The notes beneath the pieces are model-generated. The model was not told where the DNA came from. It ran no database searches and saw only the letters and a list, made by a program, of their open reading frames with translations. The position numbers and the translations under genes are program-made. A stretch of DNA of 64,000 nucleotides, taken from NCBI GenBank assembly GCA_034440575.1, contig JAOTOL010001239.1:62001-126000 (forward strand), written 5' to 3'. Position 1 is the first letter of the stretch. Every line of letters starts with the position of its first letter. This document shows, in pieces, positions 50,001-59,278 of the stretch. This DNA comes from Imbricaverruca yamaguchii (Eukaryota > Arthropoda > Thecostraca > Neoverrucidae).

Positions 50001-53000
50001 GGGGGGCAAAAATGTTATGGCCCTGGTCGATTTCGCTGTCCTTTACTGATTCCAAATAATTTTTTTTTTAATATCCCAAAATGAACATCCAGAGCCAAAA
50101 ACAATGAAAAGTCGTGAAAATCTAGCCCCTCTAGTGACAGTCACTTTTGGGGAAATTGTTTTCGGGGTGGATCCGGACCCTACTCGTCGAGCGCTTTCGG
50201 ATGACACCTCTTTCGTTTTCGTGCAATGCTTAGTTTGGATCTTAGAGGGGGGTTACTACCACCCCCACCCCACCCGACCCCCCGAGACGAGATGCGAGGA
50301 TCTGACTGGAAGTACGGCGCGAGTTATCCCGCGCAGTCGTTCCGTGCACTGGAGGGGCGGCTCCCGCCCCCCTAAGATCTCGGCCCCTATTAAAGTTGGA
50401 GCAATGCAATTGGCAGGATGGGTGGGTACTGTAGTGAACTTTATTGTGTGCCAATTTCATGACCTTAGATTTTCATGACCTTCCAGGTCAAATGAGGTCA
50501 AAATGTCGAAATGTTCTGGTTGTGCGTGAATTGGTTTGTCTTTGTTATGGATCGCCATGATTGTGTTTAAATGCTCCAAAATGGGCATCAATGTTTTGGA
50601 CATTACTAATGATGTAACACAGATGCTAGACCAGGCATTTATCCTAGTTACCTATAAACAGCACAATCAGGTTATTACTTGCTCCAGTTACCGGATCCGG
50701 GCCACCCGTCAGACTGCTCCCTTGGGCGACTCGGCGCAATCGGCTTGGCAAAGAAAAGAGTGATGTTCATGAATAAAGTATTGAAACGCTTAGGTAAACA
50801 ATGGCAAACAATAGTTTTGAAGATGTGTGGGGAGTAACATGCAAAATGACGTCAATCGCATGATTCGTTTTCAGTTATAACATTCCAGTTGACCAAGTTC
50901 AGTTCCATTAACCTCCCATGGACTTGACCTGACTCGACCTTGGCGACCAAACATGACTGAAACTATATAGCATAGCAATACACATCAAATAAATCGCTAG
51001 TGTCCCCAAGAACACTTCCCTATTGCCAATATACGGGATGCGCATCAGTGCCTATTTTTGTTGTCTGGCGCTGCGATTTTTTTAAACTTTAACGGCCCCC
51101 AACATGAATAAAAATTTCGACCGACTTACGTTTTCTGGCTTTAAGTAACACGCCGGTAGTTTCTAAGCAGCTACGCAAGGAATGGCGTAAATCTGCCGGT
51201 ACCATATGGAGTTGTGAAAAACCGGAGGGGTGGGAGGATTTCGCCCCCCCCTTTCAGGGCGCGTGCTAAACTAGCCAAACCTCCCATTGGAAATATAATC
51301 ATGGGGTGATAATCAAATAAGGTATTTTGACAGATGGAAAACTGTTCTTGTTGTGACAAGAGAATTGTCGAAACCGAGATGTCTGGGAAAAAAATGTTAT
51401 GAACTCAAAGGTGCAAATTGAAGTATGTCTGTCCTCATTTTCAGTCTGGATTCTCCATCTCGAACTTCCCCTGAAGGGTCAGCTTCTGCTCCAACCTCTC
51501 GATCTTCTGCCTGCACCAGAAGCCGGCTCCAGCCCAGCCTCTGCCTGCCGAGATCCAGAGTTGCACTACCCTAATGAGACTGAGATCAGCTTGCTTGCTG
51601 TTACTCTAAGGAAGAAATAGACATTAACAATTTTCTGAATAATGATTAAATTGGAGACAGCTGCTAATACGTTCGGGCAAACAGCAGGTTAGGGTTTTTG
51701 CACTGTGGAAAGAGTGGGAATACAACAAATATGCAACCGGTTTAATGATTCAAACTTACTATGCAAAAGATGGGCAACTTTTCGATATTTTATCAATTTT
51801 TTCATTGAACAAAGGTAAACCTGTTGATGCCAAAATAATTTGGCATAAGCCATGGTGAGTGTATACTACAGTGCATTTGCCAACATTGCTATTAAACCAA
51901 AAATAATGGCAGTTTTGGCACCCTCCAAATCCATCCCAACCCCCATGCAAATTCTAGGCACGCCATTGGAGGGGGGAGGGGCGAGGGCCGGCGCCAAACT
52001 CCGAAAGTTGCCCCCACCCCAAACCTGTGGGCTAGATCCGCCAGTGCGCACTGCTGCCCTTGGAAATGCACACTAGGGGACACAAAAAAGTCGCGCCATG
52101 GCCCCACAATTCGTAGCTGGCTTCCCGAAAATCAATTCCTGCCCGAAAACCAATTCCTGCCCGAAATATCGCTCTGCGGCCACAATAATTGCGCCAAAGA
52201 CTCCAAAAACGCATCGGGGCCGGGAAAAGAAACGCTTTGGAGCAACGAAAAGATCCACCGGAACTAGAGGAATCGTAACGGCGCCCAAAAAGATCACGCG
52301 AGGCCTACAAAAAATACAAGTCGATACCAAAAATTACAAAGGGACTACATCGAGAAGACCCAATCACCGGAAAATTCAGGACAGGTCCCGAAAGAAAGTT
52401 ATCATAAGGGCCTGTCTACTCTGTAGGGTGTCATTGGCTGAAAAGAAACTAGTTGAGCAGCCACCGTGGCATACCAAGGAGGCGAATTTCCTCAATCCTG
52501 AAGATGTGGACTCCCAAAAACCCAAATATTAAGCCGGGGTCCAAAAAAAGGTTCCAAGGCCCCATAAATTCGCATAGTGCCCAAAGAATTAGGGATTAAA
52601 AATATATACAGTGGGCGCTAGAAACTTGCGCCGGACCCGAAAACTTCCGCCGGGGAACGCAACAACCACACTCAGGCACAGATAAGTACATGCCCAACAA
52701 ACTAGTGCTGAGCCCGCCAAATATCGCGATTGGGACCCAAAATTCCTGTCGGTAGTCTCATAAGTTCTGGTCAGGGCATGAAACATTCCCTTTGGGTATC
52801 CCTAAAATTAGCGTCGATGGCACCAAATAAGCACAGCGTGTCCCCAAAGTCGCATCACAACGGGATAAGAATGAAGTCGGAGCTCTCCGAAATAAAGAGA
52901 TTTAGAAAGTGAAATACTAAGCGAAATACGAAAATTAAGTACGAGCCAGGAAAATCACTTTCCCAGATATACCGCCAGATGCCTCAACAAATAGCATACC

Positions 53001-56000
53001 GGTCACCGAAAAACGTATCGGAGCTCGGAAAATCGCGGCGGGACATGACAAATTGCTGAGAGCCGGAAAAATCCGGTGGTGGGTCGGACTTTACATACTT
53101 CAGAAGTCACTAGAAATTACGTCGAGCACAGAAAGCTTGCGTCGGATCTACCCGAAACCACACGCCTGGGCCGGAAAGGTCGCGACTGGATCACGGGAGA
53201 CTATCAGATCCCCCAGTATCATGATGGGGTCCCACAAATGTGAGTGAGAAACCCAAAATATGCACAGCGAGACCCTAAAAGCACAACCGAAGGACGAAAA
53301 TGCACTGGGTCCTCCAAAGTGTACAGGATTTGGCAAAAGACCTTAAAATATGAGTTGCGGTTCAAAGTAGCTACACCAGCAGCTTAAAAAAGCAAAACAA
53401 CCGGTTCCTCCAAGCACACCAGGGCTTTGAGACCACATGGGAGCCTAAAAGAAAAAACAGGCTGGGCCCTGCAAAATCGGCATGGTCCGAGAAAAGGAAC
53501 AAAAAGACTGGGCACTAAAACACTTCGGGGTTTGCGAAAACGCGCTGATGCATAGAAAAGTATCGTCTGTGCAAAAACAAAACTTCAAAAAAGAGCTGGG
53601 GTCACAAAAATGTGCCAGGTCAGTAACAATTGGCTCGAGCCACAAATCGCATCCATAAACAAAGAAAAACGGAAAGGTCCAAAAAAGAACACCTAATCTC
53701 CGTTCGGTAGCCAATCTGAGAGTGTATCTAATCGAATACATGTGATGCATCAAAGCTCAGCAGTTATCCGGATTTCTTAGTCAACAGAAAACGTGGGAAG
53801 AAGAGAACTAATCATCAAATTGCATTCAGGATGGGACCTTGTGGTTAAACCTGAACACGGTATGACTGAGGTATAGTGTGTTGTCACCTATGATCTATTT
53901 TATACTGAATTGTTGGTTCCAAAAATAAGCGCTTACATTGTTTCAGCCGAGTGTCACACGATGCAGTTTTAGCATTTCGTTTGAAATGGCGGATAGTCTA
54001 AGGTGCACGATATGTACTACCGAGGTGATCGAGGTGGCTGATCACCTATATGTTGGAGTCGGGCCCTGAGTACGAACACCATACCATGTATTTATATGCA
54101 GTGCATTCTTCTTTGCCCCAGTCTGTCAGGCTGTCTATTGGTCTGCCACACACCGATCAAATAATTTTCAACCAGCGTTCACCAGTCTTTCCTGTTTCTG
54201 AACCTTTCCAGCACCAAGCATGATACTCATTTTGCCATTGGCCAACAAGTAAGCTACGTTCTTGCTTGTTCTTTCTCCTCACAAACATCGGTGAACATTT
54301 CGAACGGAACAACGGGGACATCTTAAAGACGTATAGTGCTATATCATGGAAACCATGGCACACCACATACCCATTAGTGGGGCTGTAATGAGCTTGTCCC
54401 CACCTCCCCCCACACATACCTATGTATATAGCGGAAGTTGAAGACATTGTTTGAACAGTAATGCTAAATGGTTTCACTCGCACCAGGAAGATATACATAT
54501 TACACAAGAATCAGTCGGTCGTGAAAAGAGTTCCAAGTACAGCGAGAAGTGTGAATTTGAAAATACTTATGCTGCAATGATCGTTCTTTTCAGGACCACA
54601 TGTTGCTGTTAGCCATAGGCGCGCCCAGAGGTCTGCCCCCACTCCTACTTAGCTGTGAAAGTTGTGTTCCCCATTAAAAGTATCGGATTCTCTACACAAA
54701 ATGCTCAATCACGGTACTTTACGAAATTCCTGGGTGCGCCTCTGCTATTGACCCTGGCCTACCTACTTTTTTAGACGTTCCTAAGCCTATGAGCTTTCCC
54801 AATGAGCTTCAAGCTTTGTAGCTTTCACCATGGCGACTACCTATGCGCAGCACGAAGTGTGCAGCTTAGATAATAAATCGCAAGTTAAACGAGAGGAACT
54901 ACAGTTGAAACGGCTGCCCAAACTCTTGGACGGTGGGGCAGAGTCATGGTTTTGCGAATGCCAGACAGTCTGCTTTTCGCGTCACTTCGGCAGAGGCACA
55001 TCCCTGATCAGACCTATGGGCAATGGGTAGAGCACACACCAAATGACACCTTTCAGTGAACGCTTCGCCATGCAGACGATTTTGGCGTTACAGACTACCC
55101 ACAGACATGACTTCATGCTCACCATAGTCTCACCAAGGCTGTCCTTGCAAGCCTTGGCCAGTTCATCGAACGACCTCCAGTTGTCTGTGTCAGAGCCGAT
55201 AGAACACGTCTTCCTCTGTAGACTATCCTGTTCCACGAATAGGTCAAGCTGGCAACAGTGAGGAATGCATGTTACCAAGAGTGCCAAGTCCTGAAATGTC
55301 TTCAGCTGAGGGAGGATAAACTATGTGCAATGGGCAGCAGACGCTTAGATGAAGTGTGGTGACTAGTTGTCAATGTGAATATATCCCTTGAAGGCTCGGA
55401 CATTCGTTGAAAGCAAGGTACAAAGCATCAATGCTAGAATCGCCACAAAACATCTGCAGGAGTTCACGGGACCACAGGTATTTCGTTCACTTGCCTACCT
55501 GATAGCAGAATGAGAACCTCTCATCGTTTGGAAGACCTCGAACCTGAAGAAGGGACCAGTAGAGCATTAGGGTACTTCCAGATTAGTGTTAAAATAGAGC
55601 AGTTTTGCGCATCTTGTGCACAGTCGACAGTACCGGCGTATTATTGGATGTGTAAATGGCTCCAGGAAATAACCATTCGGCTCGAAAGCGCCGCGAATTT
55701 AGCTCACCGGTACTGTTCAGGAGAATCCACAGAATCTACGTACGTCACATACGGTCACGTCATGAAAATGCGAGCAGGGTACAGAAGTGAGACACAGTGG
55801 TGTTGGCGTAGATTGGTTACAAAAGCACGTCCCGGCAGTGTAGCATCTCACGCATGGACAATAAAAATGTCTAGCTCTTTGCACCTCCACACTTCGGCTG
55901 CGGGATCAGGCATCAAGCCAGACTCGATGTTCACAGCATCGGGGGTCGGATGTTCGCATGCCGACCGTGCACACGCCTCACCTGGACGGGGCCAGAGCCG

Positions 56001-56485
56001 TCGCTCTGCACCAGCTGGTATTGGCGCCGTTTCTGCACCAGCTCCCGCCGCCGCGCCGCTTGCAGGCAGTCATCGTCGTCCTGCGGCAGGCTGGAGTCGA
56101 ACTGGCGGACGCGGTACTCGATATCGTTGTGAATCCACCGGTGCACGGGGAACGTCCACTTGTGCCGCCGCTTCGTGTCCTCCACCTCCACCAGGTCGAC
56201 GAACCAGCCGTCGCCGAGGCAGGCGCCGTGGCGCCGCAGCACGACGCTATCCAGCTCCTGCAGCAACGGGTCGGCCGGCAACGGGTAGCGGCAGACGGTG
56301 GCGCGCTGCAGCCGGTTGAAGCGCTGGCACAGCCGCGTCGGTCGAGTCACGTGGCCGGCCGTGTCGCGCAGCCGCAGAGTCACGTGCGCGCCTGTGCCGG
56401 CCCACTTCCGGTCGCCGGTGTGCACGTGGACGATGAAGCGCTCGCGGCACAGCGCCAGCATCAGCCGGCGGATCACGTTGCCCAT
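37562..56485 (-). CDS. Lipoxygenase, arachidonate 5-/12-/15-LOX-like (eight exons, complete)
   Basis: Non-heme iron dioxygenase that adds O2 to polyunsaturated fatty acids, making hydroperoxides for oxylipin synthesis. Exons are 56485-55982, 55248-55123, 40897-40800, 40500-40368, 39906-39811, 39580-39273, 38739-38396 and 38001-37562. All junctions have GT/AG sites and matching phases, giving 682 residues, a normal animal LOX length. The PLAT/LH2 domain is at about 15-130 (FIVHVHTGDRKWAGTGAH; FPVHRWIHNDIEYRVR). The catalytic domain has the exact H-x4-H-x4-H-x17-H-x8-H signature with ligands H350 and H355. GHAAAN supplies H559 and N563, and the C-terminus is PNSINV. The Gly-rich segment usual after FD (about 418-425) is replaced by GRRKCC. 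A CAG just before the ATG (56487-56489) after a pyrimidine tract suggests a 5' UTR intron. Positional specificity cannot be read from sequence alone. Confidence 0.93.
38396..38739 (-). CDS. Lipoxygenase exon 7
   Basis: It encodes IPGQLASRGVLDPTVLPEYP, YRDDACALHAVVERYV and DWELQQWRREL, matching the family helices. The acceptor is GTTTTAG|AAAATG and the donor TCAG|GTAAGT. Confidence 0.93.
39273..39580 (-). CDS. Lipoxygenase exon 6: His-rich iron-ligand helix
   Basis: It contains VFLPTDPPNLWLLAKMFYNN, then HQSVTHLGFTHLLMDG and SHPVHRLMAPH, the full LOX signature. The acceptor is CGCCGCAG|GTG and the donor CGCAG|GTGGGA. Confidence 0.96.
39811..39906 (-). CDS. Lipoxygenase exon 5
   Basis: This exon has 32 codons, LCSPIALFFLNKLNQLMPLA to QNKANDNP, the 'apl.L......L.PlAIQL.Q' block of LOX. 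The donor is CCG|GTAAGT. Confidence 0.9.
40000..40175 (-). mobile_element. tRNA-derived SINE related to family S-a, in a lipoxygenase intron
   Basis: In reverse complement it reads GGCCTCGGCAGCTCAGTCGG (box A region), GATTCGAATCCC (box B), CACCCGCGACCAACCGAC and GGCGAGGCTATGTGACTCGG. It shares its centre with the copies at 25858 and 56656 but has its own head. Confidence 0.8.
40368..40500 (-). CDS. Lipoxygenase exon 4
   Basis: It encodes LGVDAAVLEPLLEGQTLQEA and KIFIVDLFKLDGVTPVEGMQ, the conserved strand preceding the active-site domain. The acceptor is TTTGTCAG|G and the donor CAG|GTAACT. Confidence 0.92.
40800..40897 (-). CDS. Lipoxygenase exon 3
   Basis: It encodes AMPHWTTDRWFGLQRVQGVN and ALCKDIPE, the conserved W...FG.Q...G.N region. 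The acceptor is TTCGCAG|GCG and the donor GAGAA|GTACGC. Confidence 0.9.
41617..41716 (+). mobile_element. SINE-like retroposed piece (S-b)
   Basis: It reads TCCCAATCCCGCGGCCCTAT ... GGCGCCATTAGCCGTTATCG ... CCCAATATACAAACA. It matches 14790-14888. No clear target-site duplication is visible. Confidence 0.75.
41732..42745 (+). mobile_element. Element A, copy A3 (most complete TTAA-ended copy)
   Basis: TTAACACGCGCACG (41732) and CGTGCAAGTGTTAA (ending 42745) form inverted ends. Next to the left end lies the 22-bp palindrome GGGGAGCAGATATCTGCTCC plus CC. Near the right end lies GGGAGCAGACATCTGCCCCC. The interior carries many AGGTCA/TGACCT half-sites and no coding sequence. It lies in lipoxygenase intron 2. 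Confidence 0.88.
42746..43917. other. Intronic AT-rich stretch, nothing recognised
   Basis: An open frame at 43583-43807 (+) has no family resemblance and no supporting features. Confidence 0.35.
43918..44407 (-). mobile_element. Element A, copy A4, left half (split by LINE)
   Basis: It matches 29560-30030. Its end is CTAACACTTCGCACGTCCGG, followed by GGCAGATGTCTGCC. It is interrupted at ATAAAT (44402-44407) by the LINE and continues at 47327. Confidence 0.85.
44408..47326 (+). mobile_element. CR1-like LINE copy L1d, 5'-truncated, nested in element A4
   Basis: ATAAAT at 44402-44407 and 47327-47332 flanks it. The 3' tail consists of TTATGACT repeats (47305-47326), a CR1-style octamer tail. 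About 100 bp of unrecognised sequence including a 37-bp hairpin (44473-44509) precedes the ORF. Confidence 0.85.
44511..47042 (+). CDS. CR1-like LINE ORF2: endonuclease (C-terminal part) and reverse transcriptase, uninterrupted
   Basis: This frame is open from 44511 (after a TAG at 44508) to TAA at 47042; no ATG is needed because the copy is 5'-truncated. The endonuclease part has FRIGAFYRPPDQNENTDRLM, GDFNIAGLGN and the catalytic NSDHNIIRF. The RT has NKASGPDEIYARIL, QHGFRSQRSCLTNLLEF, VYLDFSKAFDKVPHGRL, GVPQGSVLGPLLFIIFVNNI and KFADDIKLVG (catalytic Asp pair). The thumb has VRPHLEYSVQAWSPYLEKDI and WNRLPADAV. It lacks ORF1 and the N-terminal endonuclease, so it is not autonomous, but the absence of stops indicates a young insertion or a recently active family. 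Confidence 0.92.
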   Translation, partial: DGVHSAGVESLWLDIILKNGTKFRIGAFYRPPDQNENTDRLMQEEISRRVQEITILLGDFNIAGLGNKTIGVSKSERCFMACFEDNFFFQMIHEPTRENKILDLVLTNEENFVQNVNVGETFGNSDHNIIRFSLYVGRVATNRTLIPNFTKGNYSEFRSFLSEMNWEVILNGLDAYEMWTMIKDKLFQGQDRFIPSRQIRSNRVKHPSWLTREVKQLLDSKKQAFKKLKDTNSGLNLESYRIARNKVRRCVRASKRLAEINFARECSAGNAKRFFSFYKFKAKKCSVGPLEVDGEIVVDDCDIVESLSKQFSSVFTKDNSGTIGTSVGHAMAGDMLEDLTITTEAVEKQLQNIKPNKASGPDEIYARILVECAKALATPLGIIFRRSMEYSEVPEDWRNASVVPIFKKGNRKSVGNYRPVSLTSLVCKVLEKLVKQNVQIHLDRHNLLRDTQHGFRSQRSCLTNLLEFIEYVTKEVDNESRMDVVYLDFSKAFDKVPHGRLIHQLQQHGIVGKVLHWIEAWLQGRKQRVVLNGCKSGWKDVLSGVPQGSVLGPLLFIIFVNNIEVGLRNRVFKFADDIKLVGVANSRDQSSNIQLDLDDLKEWADQWQMTFNYDKCKVMHIGSAGETFSYKMGGRELDVIEEERDLGVLVSKDLKAEKQCISARNRALRMLGLINRSVKYKSREVMKKLYLAYVRPHLEYSVQAWSPYLEKDIDMLERVQRKATRLVSGLSNLEYGERLNALDMYSLKYRRLRGDMIEMYKIVRGLDQVNLNDALQFRVSHRGHQFRLDKMRCRTVKRQQVFSQRVVDQWNRLPADAVGSPSLNVFKSRVDNFFRQENVVFEF
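47327..47832 (-). mobile_element. Element A, copy A4, right half
   Basis: It continues colinearly with 30030-30545. It has a palindrome-like GGATATCTGCC and the end GGACGTGCGCGTGTTAA. Confidence 0.85.
47930..48960. repeat. Degenerate ~20-bp tandem array, block 1
   Basis: Successive units of about 19-23 bp follow the pattern G-rich/C-rich step, then AAAAT, then a YGCGCYG-like end (for example GGGCTCCCGAAAATCACGCT, GGCTCCCGGAAATCACGCTG). Units are strongly diverged. There is no coding signal; open frames show a 7-residue period that follows from the ~21-nt unit. Confidence 0.8.
48961..49492. other. Intronic stretch, nothing recognised
   Basis: No gene or repeat was supported. An AATAAAA at 49463 has no evident transcript. 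Confidence 0.3.
49493..50325 (+). mobile_element. Element C, copy C1 (TTAA-ended repeat)
   Basis: It starts TTAACCCGTCCCG followed by an imperfect palindrome GGGGGTCTTCAACAGCCCCC. It carries TCAAGGTCAGGTGAGGTCAC at 49656-49675. It matches 57195-57790 over its right two thirds. The right end has a C-rich hairpin region near 50250. It abuts element B1. Confidence 0.75.
50326..51272 (+). mobile_element. Element B, copy B1 (TTAA-ended repeat)
   Basis: It has GTGCACTGGAGGGGCGGCTC near the left end and GATTTCGCCCCCCCC near the right end, followed by GGGCGCGTGCTAA. It matches 59885-60970 across its length, including the ATGGATCGCCATGATTGTGT block and several AGGTCA/TGACCT half-sites. Confidence 0.8.
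51273..52079. other. Intronic stretch, nothing recognised
   Basis: I see no coding or repeat feature that I can support. Confidence 0.3.
52080..53440. repeat. Degenerate ~20-bp tandem array, block 2
   Basis: It has the same A-tract/GC-step rhythm as block 1 (for example GGCTTCCCGAAAATCAATTC, CTGCCCGAAAATCAATTCC-like, GGGGCCGGGAAAAGAAACG). It becomes more diverged to the right and fades by about 53700. Elements B and C and unique DNA lie between the blocks. Confidence 0.75.
53441..55122. other. Lipoxygenase intron 2, left-unassigned DNA
   Basis: This stretch precedes exon 2 on the plus-strand map. The first ~250 bp are fading ~20-bp array. The rest shows nothing recognisable. Confidence 0.35.
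55123..55248 (-). CDS. Lipoxygenase exon 2
   Basis: This exon has 42 codons, LDLFVEQDSLQRKTCSIGSD to FDELAKACKDSLGETM. The acceptor is TTGCCAG|CTTGAC and the donor ATG|GTGAGC. The similarity to other LOX proteins is moderate, but phase and position fit exactly. Confidence 0.78.
55982..56485 (-). CDS. Lipoxygenase exon 1: PLAT domain
   Basis: This exon has 168 codons from MGNVIRRLMLALCRERFIVH and ends QSDGSGPVQ at CAG|GTGAGG. It contains LEVEDTKRRHKWTFP-type strands and a RRRELVQKRRQYQL helix start. Confidence 0.9.
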
Positions 56486-56655
56486 GCTGCGGACAGAAGG
56501 TAGGGAGAAGCTAGCAAGGGACGCAAGAACTAGCATAGCTGAGCACTTGCTCTTAAACACAGCACGGAAGCAGGTATTAATAATGACTAATACATTTGCA
56601 AACATCACGTGCAACTCGCATGCACGAAATAGCATACTGCTTGCTGTAGCTCTGG

Positions 56656-56822
56656 TTGGTTGGTTGTTGGTGGTTTTACGGCACATCGGCCGTTGAGTTA
56701 TGTAGCGTCGCCAATCTCCCACGCCGATTGGTCGCGGGCACAGAGTAGCGACAGGCGAGTCTTTCGAACTCACAACCTTTCGATTGTGAGACGGGAAGCT
56801 TACCCCTAGACTACTAGTTCCC
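56656..56822 (-). mobile_element. tRNA-derived SINE (family S-a, full length) upstream of lipoxygenase
   Basis: It is flanked by TTGCTGTAGCTCTGG (56641-56655) and TTGTTGCAGCTCTGG (56823-56837). In reverse complement it has AGTCTAGGGGTAAGC, box B-like GTTGTGAGTTCGAAAG, CCCGCGACCAATCGGCGTG and GACGCTACATAACTCAACGG, and it ends in CCAACCAACC. Confidence 0.88.
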
Positions 56823-57194
56823 TTGTTGCAGCTCTGGTGGCAGCACCATTGTCTAATGCTCAAGTAGTCACCATATTTTTCTGCGCATACGGAAGGCTTT
56901 GGAATCCCCTTCGGTTATAGTCAGTCGCTGCAGTCAACGCTGTCGGCCAGTACCAGAGGAAGTGCAGGTTCGATACAGACCATGCGAACTTCAGACACCC
57001 CACGACAGTCAGACATAGTGACGCCACTGCCAGCAAACCCGCCGGGTGAGCTGGTGCCAGTACGAAACGAATCACCATCACAATTGTATCTTGCACTGCG
57101 GCGAGCCCAATGTTTGTTTTCTTCGATGCTGGTTGGTTACTGGTTTTTACGACACAGACCGTTGAGTCATGCAGTTGATATTTGCATGATATAT

Positions 57195-57790
57195 GCAGAT
57201 ATATGCAGATGCAGATATTTTAATGAAACGTTCAGCGTTTGGTTATCTTTAGGGATGTAACAAGACGTACGAGTGGAATTTCTCTTTTTTCATTTTTGAC
57301 TACATATACATGTTGCATATTTTTCAATTGCAGTTCAAATAGAAGTTTCTGGGAAAAGTAAGCATTTTTATTAGGGGAAGTTGACTTTCAACAACGTTTC
57401 TCGGTCTGCTCTACCGTTTAGAAAAGGAAAACTTGAACTCAAAATTTTAAGATTTAAAAAATTAACATTTTGATTTGGGGGGATGTTATTATCCTGGTCG
57501 ATTTCGCTGTCCTTTTCTCATTGTAAATAAATTTCGTTTTTCATATATCCCCAAAATGAACTTCCCAGAGCCAAATACATAATGTAAGTCGTGAAAAGTC
57601 GTGAAAATCTAGCCCCCTGGTGACGTCACTTTTGGGGGGTGGATCCGGATCCTACCCGTCGGGCGCTTTCCAATGACACCTCTTTCGTTTTCGTGCGACG
57701 CCTAGTTTGGATTTTAGAGGAGATTACCATCCCCCCCCCCCCCTTCGAGACGGGGTGAGAGGATCTGACCAGAGAGACGGCGAGGGTTAA
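57195..57790 (+). mobile_element. Element C, copy C2 (left-truncated)
   Basis: It is colinear with 49720-50325 (ATGAAACGTTCAGCGTTTG; CCTGGTCGATTTCGCTGTCC). The right end GGCGAGGGTTAA at 57779-57790 gives the inverted TTAACCC end. Confidence 0.8.
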
Positions 57791-58983
57791 AAACGGCACT
57801 TGTCTGGTCAAGCCAACCAAGACAGCAACCCGCTGGTCACGGTCAGACGCTAAGCAAATAAAGCTCGCCTTTCTATACCATAGCAGAGCCATAGCGGGCA
57901 ACCTAATCACTTCAGATGAATGGCTTGTCGACAACGGCAAAAAAGTTGTCCTTGAAAACTCGAAGGAGCCAGTCTTAAGCCAAGCACATCAAAATGTATG
58001 ATGTTAGACGATTGTTAGGGTATTTGCGATCTTGTTTTTGGCTCCCGCCAATAAGCGCTTGACGACCCTCTGCTATACGAAGGCCGACCCAGAATCTGTA
58101 TTACACACGTGCAAGCCTGAAAGCAAATCAAATCAGTCACCACAACATTTTAATTCTGTATGCAGTGTCCATTTATCTTCTGCCGCACGATTCGATCGAG
58201 GTCATAGACATTAAACTAATTTGGAGATGCACTATAGCTGGGGCATATTCCCATTTCAGTGAGGAAAGACGCTCTACCTCAAATCCGTAGAACAATTTAG
58301 CCTCAAGCTGGCCCAAATCGAGGCTGGTCGGGGGAACTACCTACACCCAAGTGCCAAGTAGACAGAAAGCCATGCTCTTATCCCACAAGTCCTGGGAATG
58401 CTACAATATGCACCAGATGGTTCCAATTGTGAGGAGCTAAATATCACAAGGCTTGCAGCAACAAAAGAACAAGCTAAATGTATTTTGCACAGTCGAGTGC
58501 GTATTTTTTGCAACTTTATTGAAGAATTTAAGAAAAGCCACAATTATGCAACGTGCAATACGTAGGTCCATTTATCATTGCAATATAAAACACCCATGTA
58601 CGTACCAAATGTTTCAGCTTGCGGACGGGTAAGCGACTGCTTTTAGAGGAAAAAAACAGCCTCTGAGAATCGGCTGGCTAATAGCCTTAGCGTGACAGAC
58701 CCCGGGTGACAGCTCTCGGGGCGGCTGTGAATGTATCTGGCTTCACTGCCTAGAATTCATTCGTGAAGGAGTGGTGTGGTCATGACGGAATACGAGCGAA
58801 ACAGATGCAAATGAGCTGATCCGAAGTATCTTAGCAGTAAAATATATCAAACATTAATTTGTGGGAAATTGTCAAAAGAGTGATTCGGGGTAAGGTACTA
58901 GAGGAAAGGTATAAGGTACTAGTTTCAAATGAGACTTGTTAGCTAGTTGTATACAGCTTGTCCCCATACAGGTACGGGATTTG
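57791..58983. other. Intergenic stretch, nothing recognised
   Basis: No gene or repeat was supported. Confidence 0.3.
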
Positions 58984-59278
58984 TAGCTGGTGGTAGGCTA
59001 CTGGTGTCATCGGCTGGTGGCAGACTACTGGCATCATCGGCTGCCCACGACAGCAGCAGGCTACTGGTGTCATCGGGTGGTGGTAGGCTACTGGTGTCAT
59101 CGGCTGGTGGCAGACTACTGGTGTCATCGACTACCCACGACAGCAGCAGGCTACTGGTGTCATCGGCTGGTGGTAGGCTACTGGTGTCATCGGCTGGTGG
59201 CAGACTATTGGTGTCATCGGCTGCCCACGACAGCAGCAGGCTACTGGTGTCATCGGCTGCCCACGACAGCAGCTATAC
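58984..59278. repeat. Minisatellite with ~33-bp subunits and higher-order ~100-bp pattern
   Basis: The subunit GGCTACTGGTGTCATCGGCT alternates with a variant carrying GCAGACTACTGGTG and a longer version with CCCACGACAGCAGC. It reads open in two plus-strand frames because units are multiples of three, but there is no start context or flanking gene. Confidence 0.9.

Noticed and set aside
47930..53440. CRISPR array (regular short repeats)
   Set aside because: Units are contiguous, degenerate and without unique spacers, and the genome is eukaryotic.
55300..55510. Extra lipoxygenase exon between exons 1 and 2
   Set aside because: The open stretch there does not resemble any LOX segment, and exons 1 and 2 already join in phase with a normal total length.
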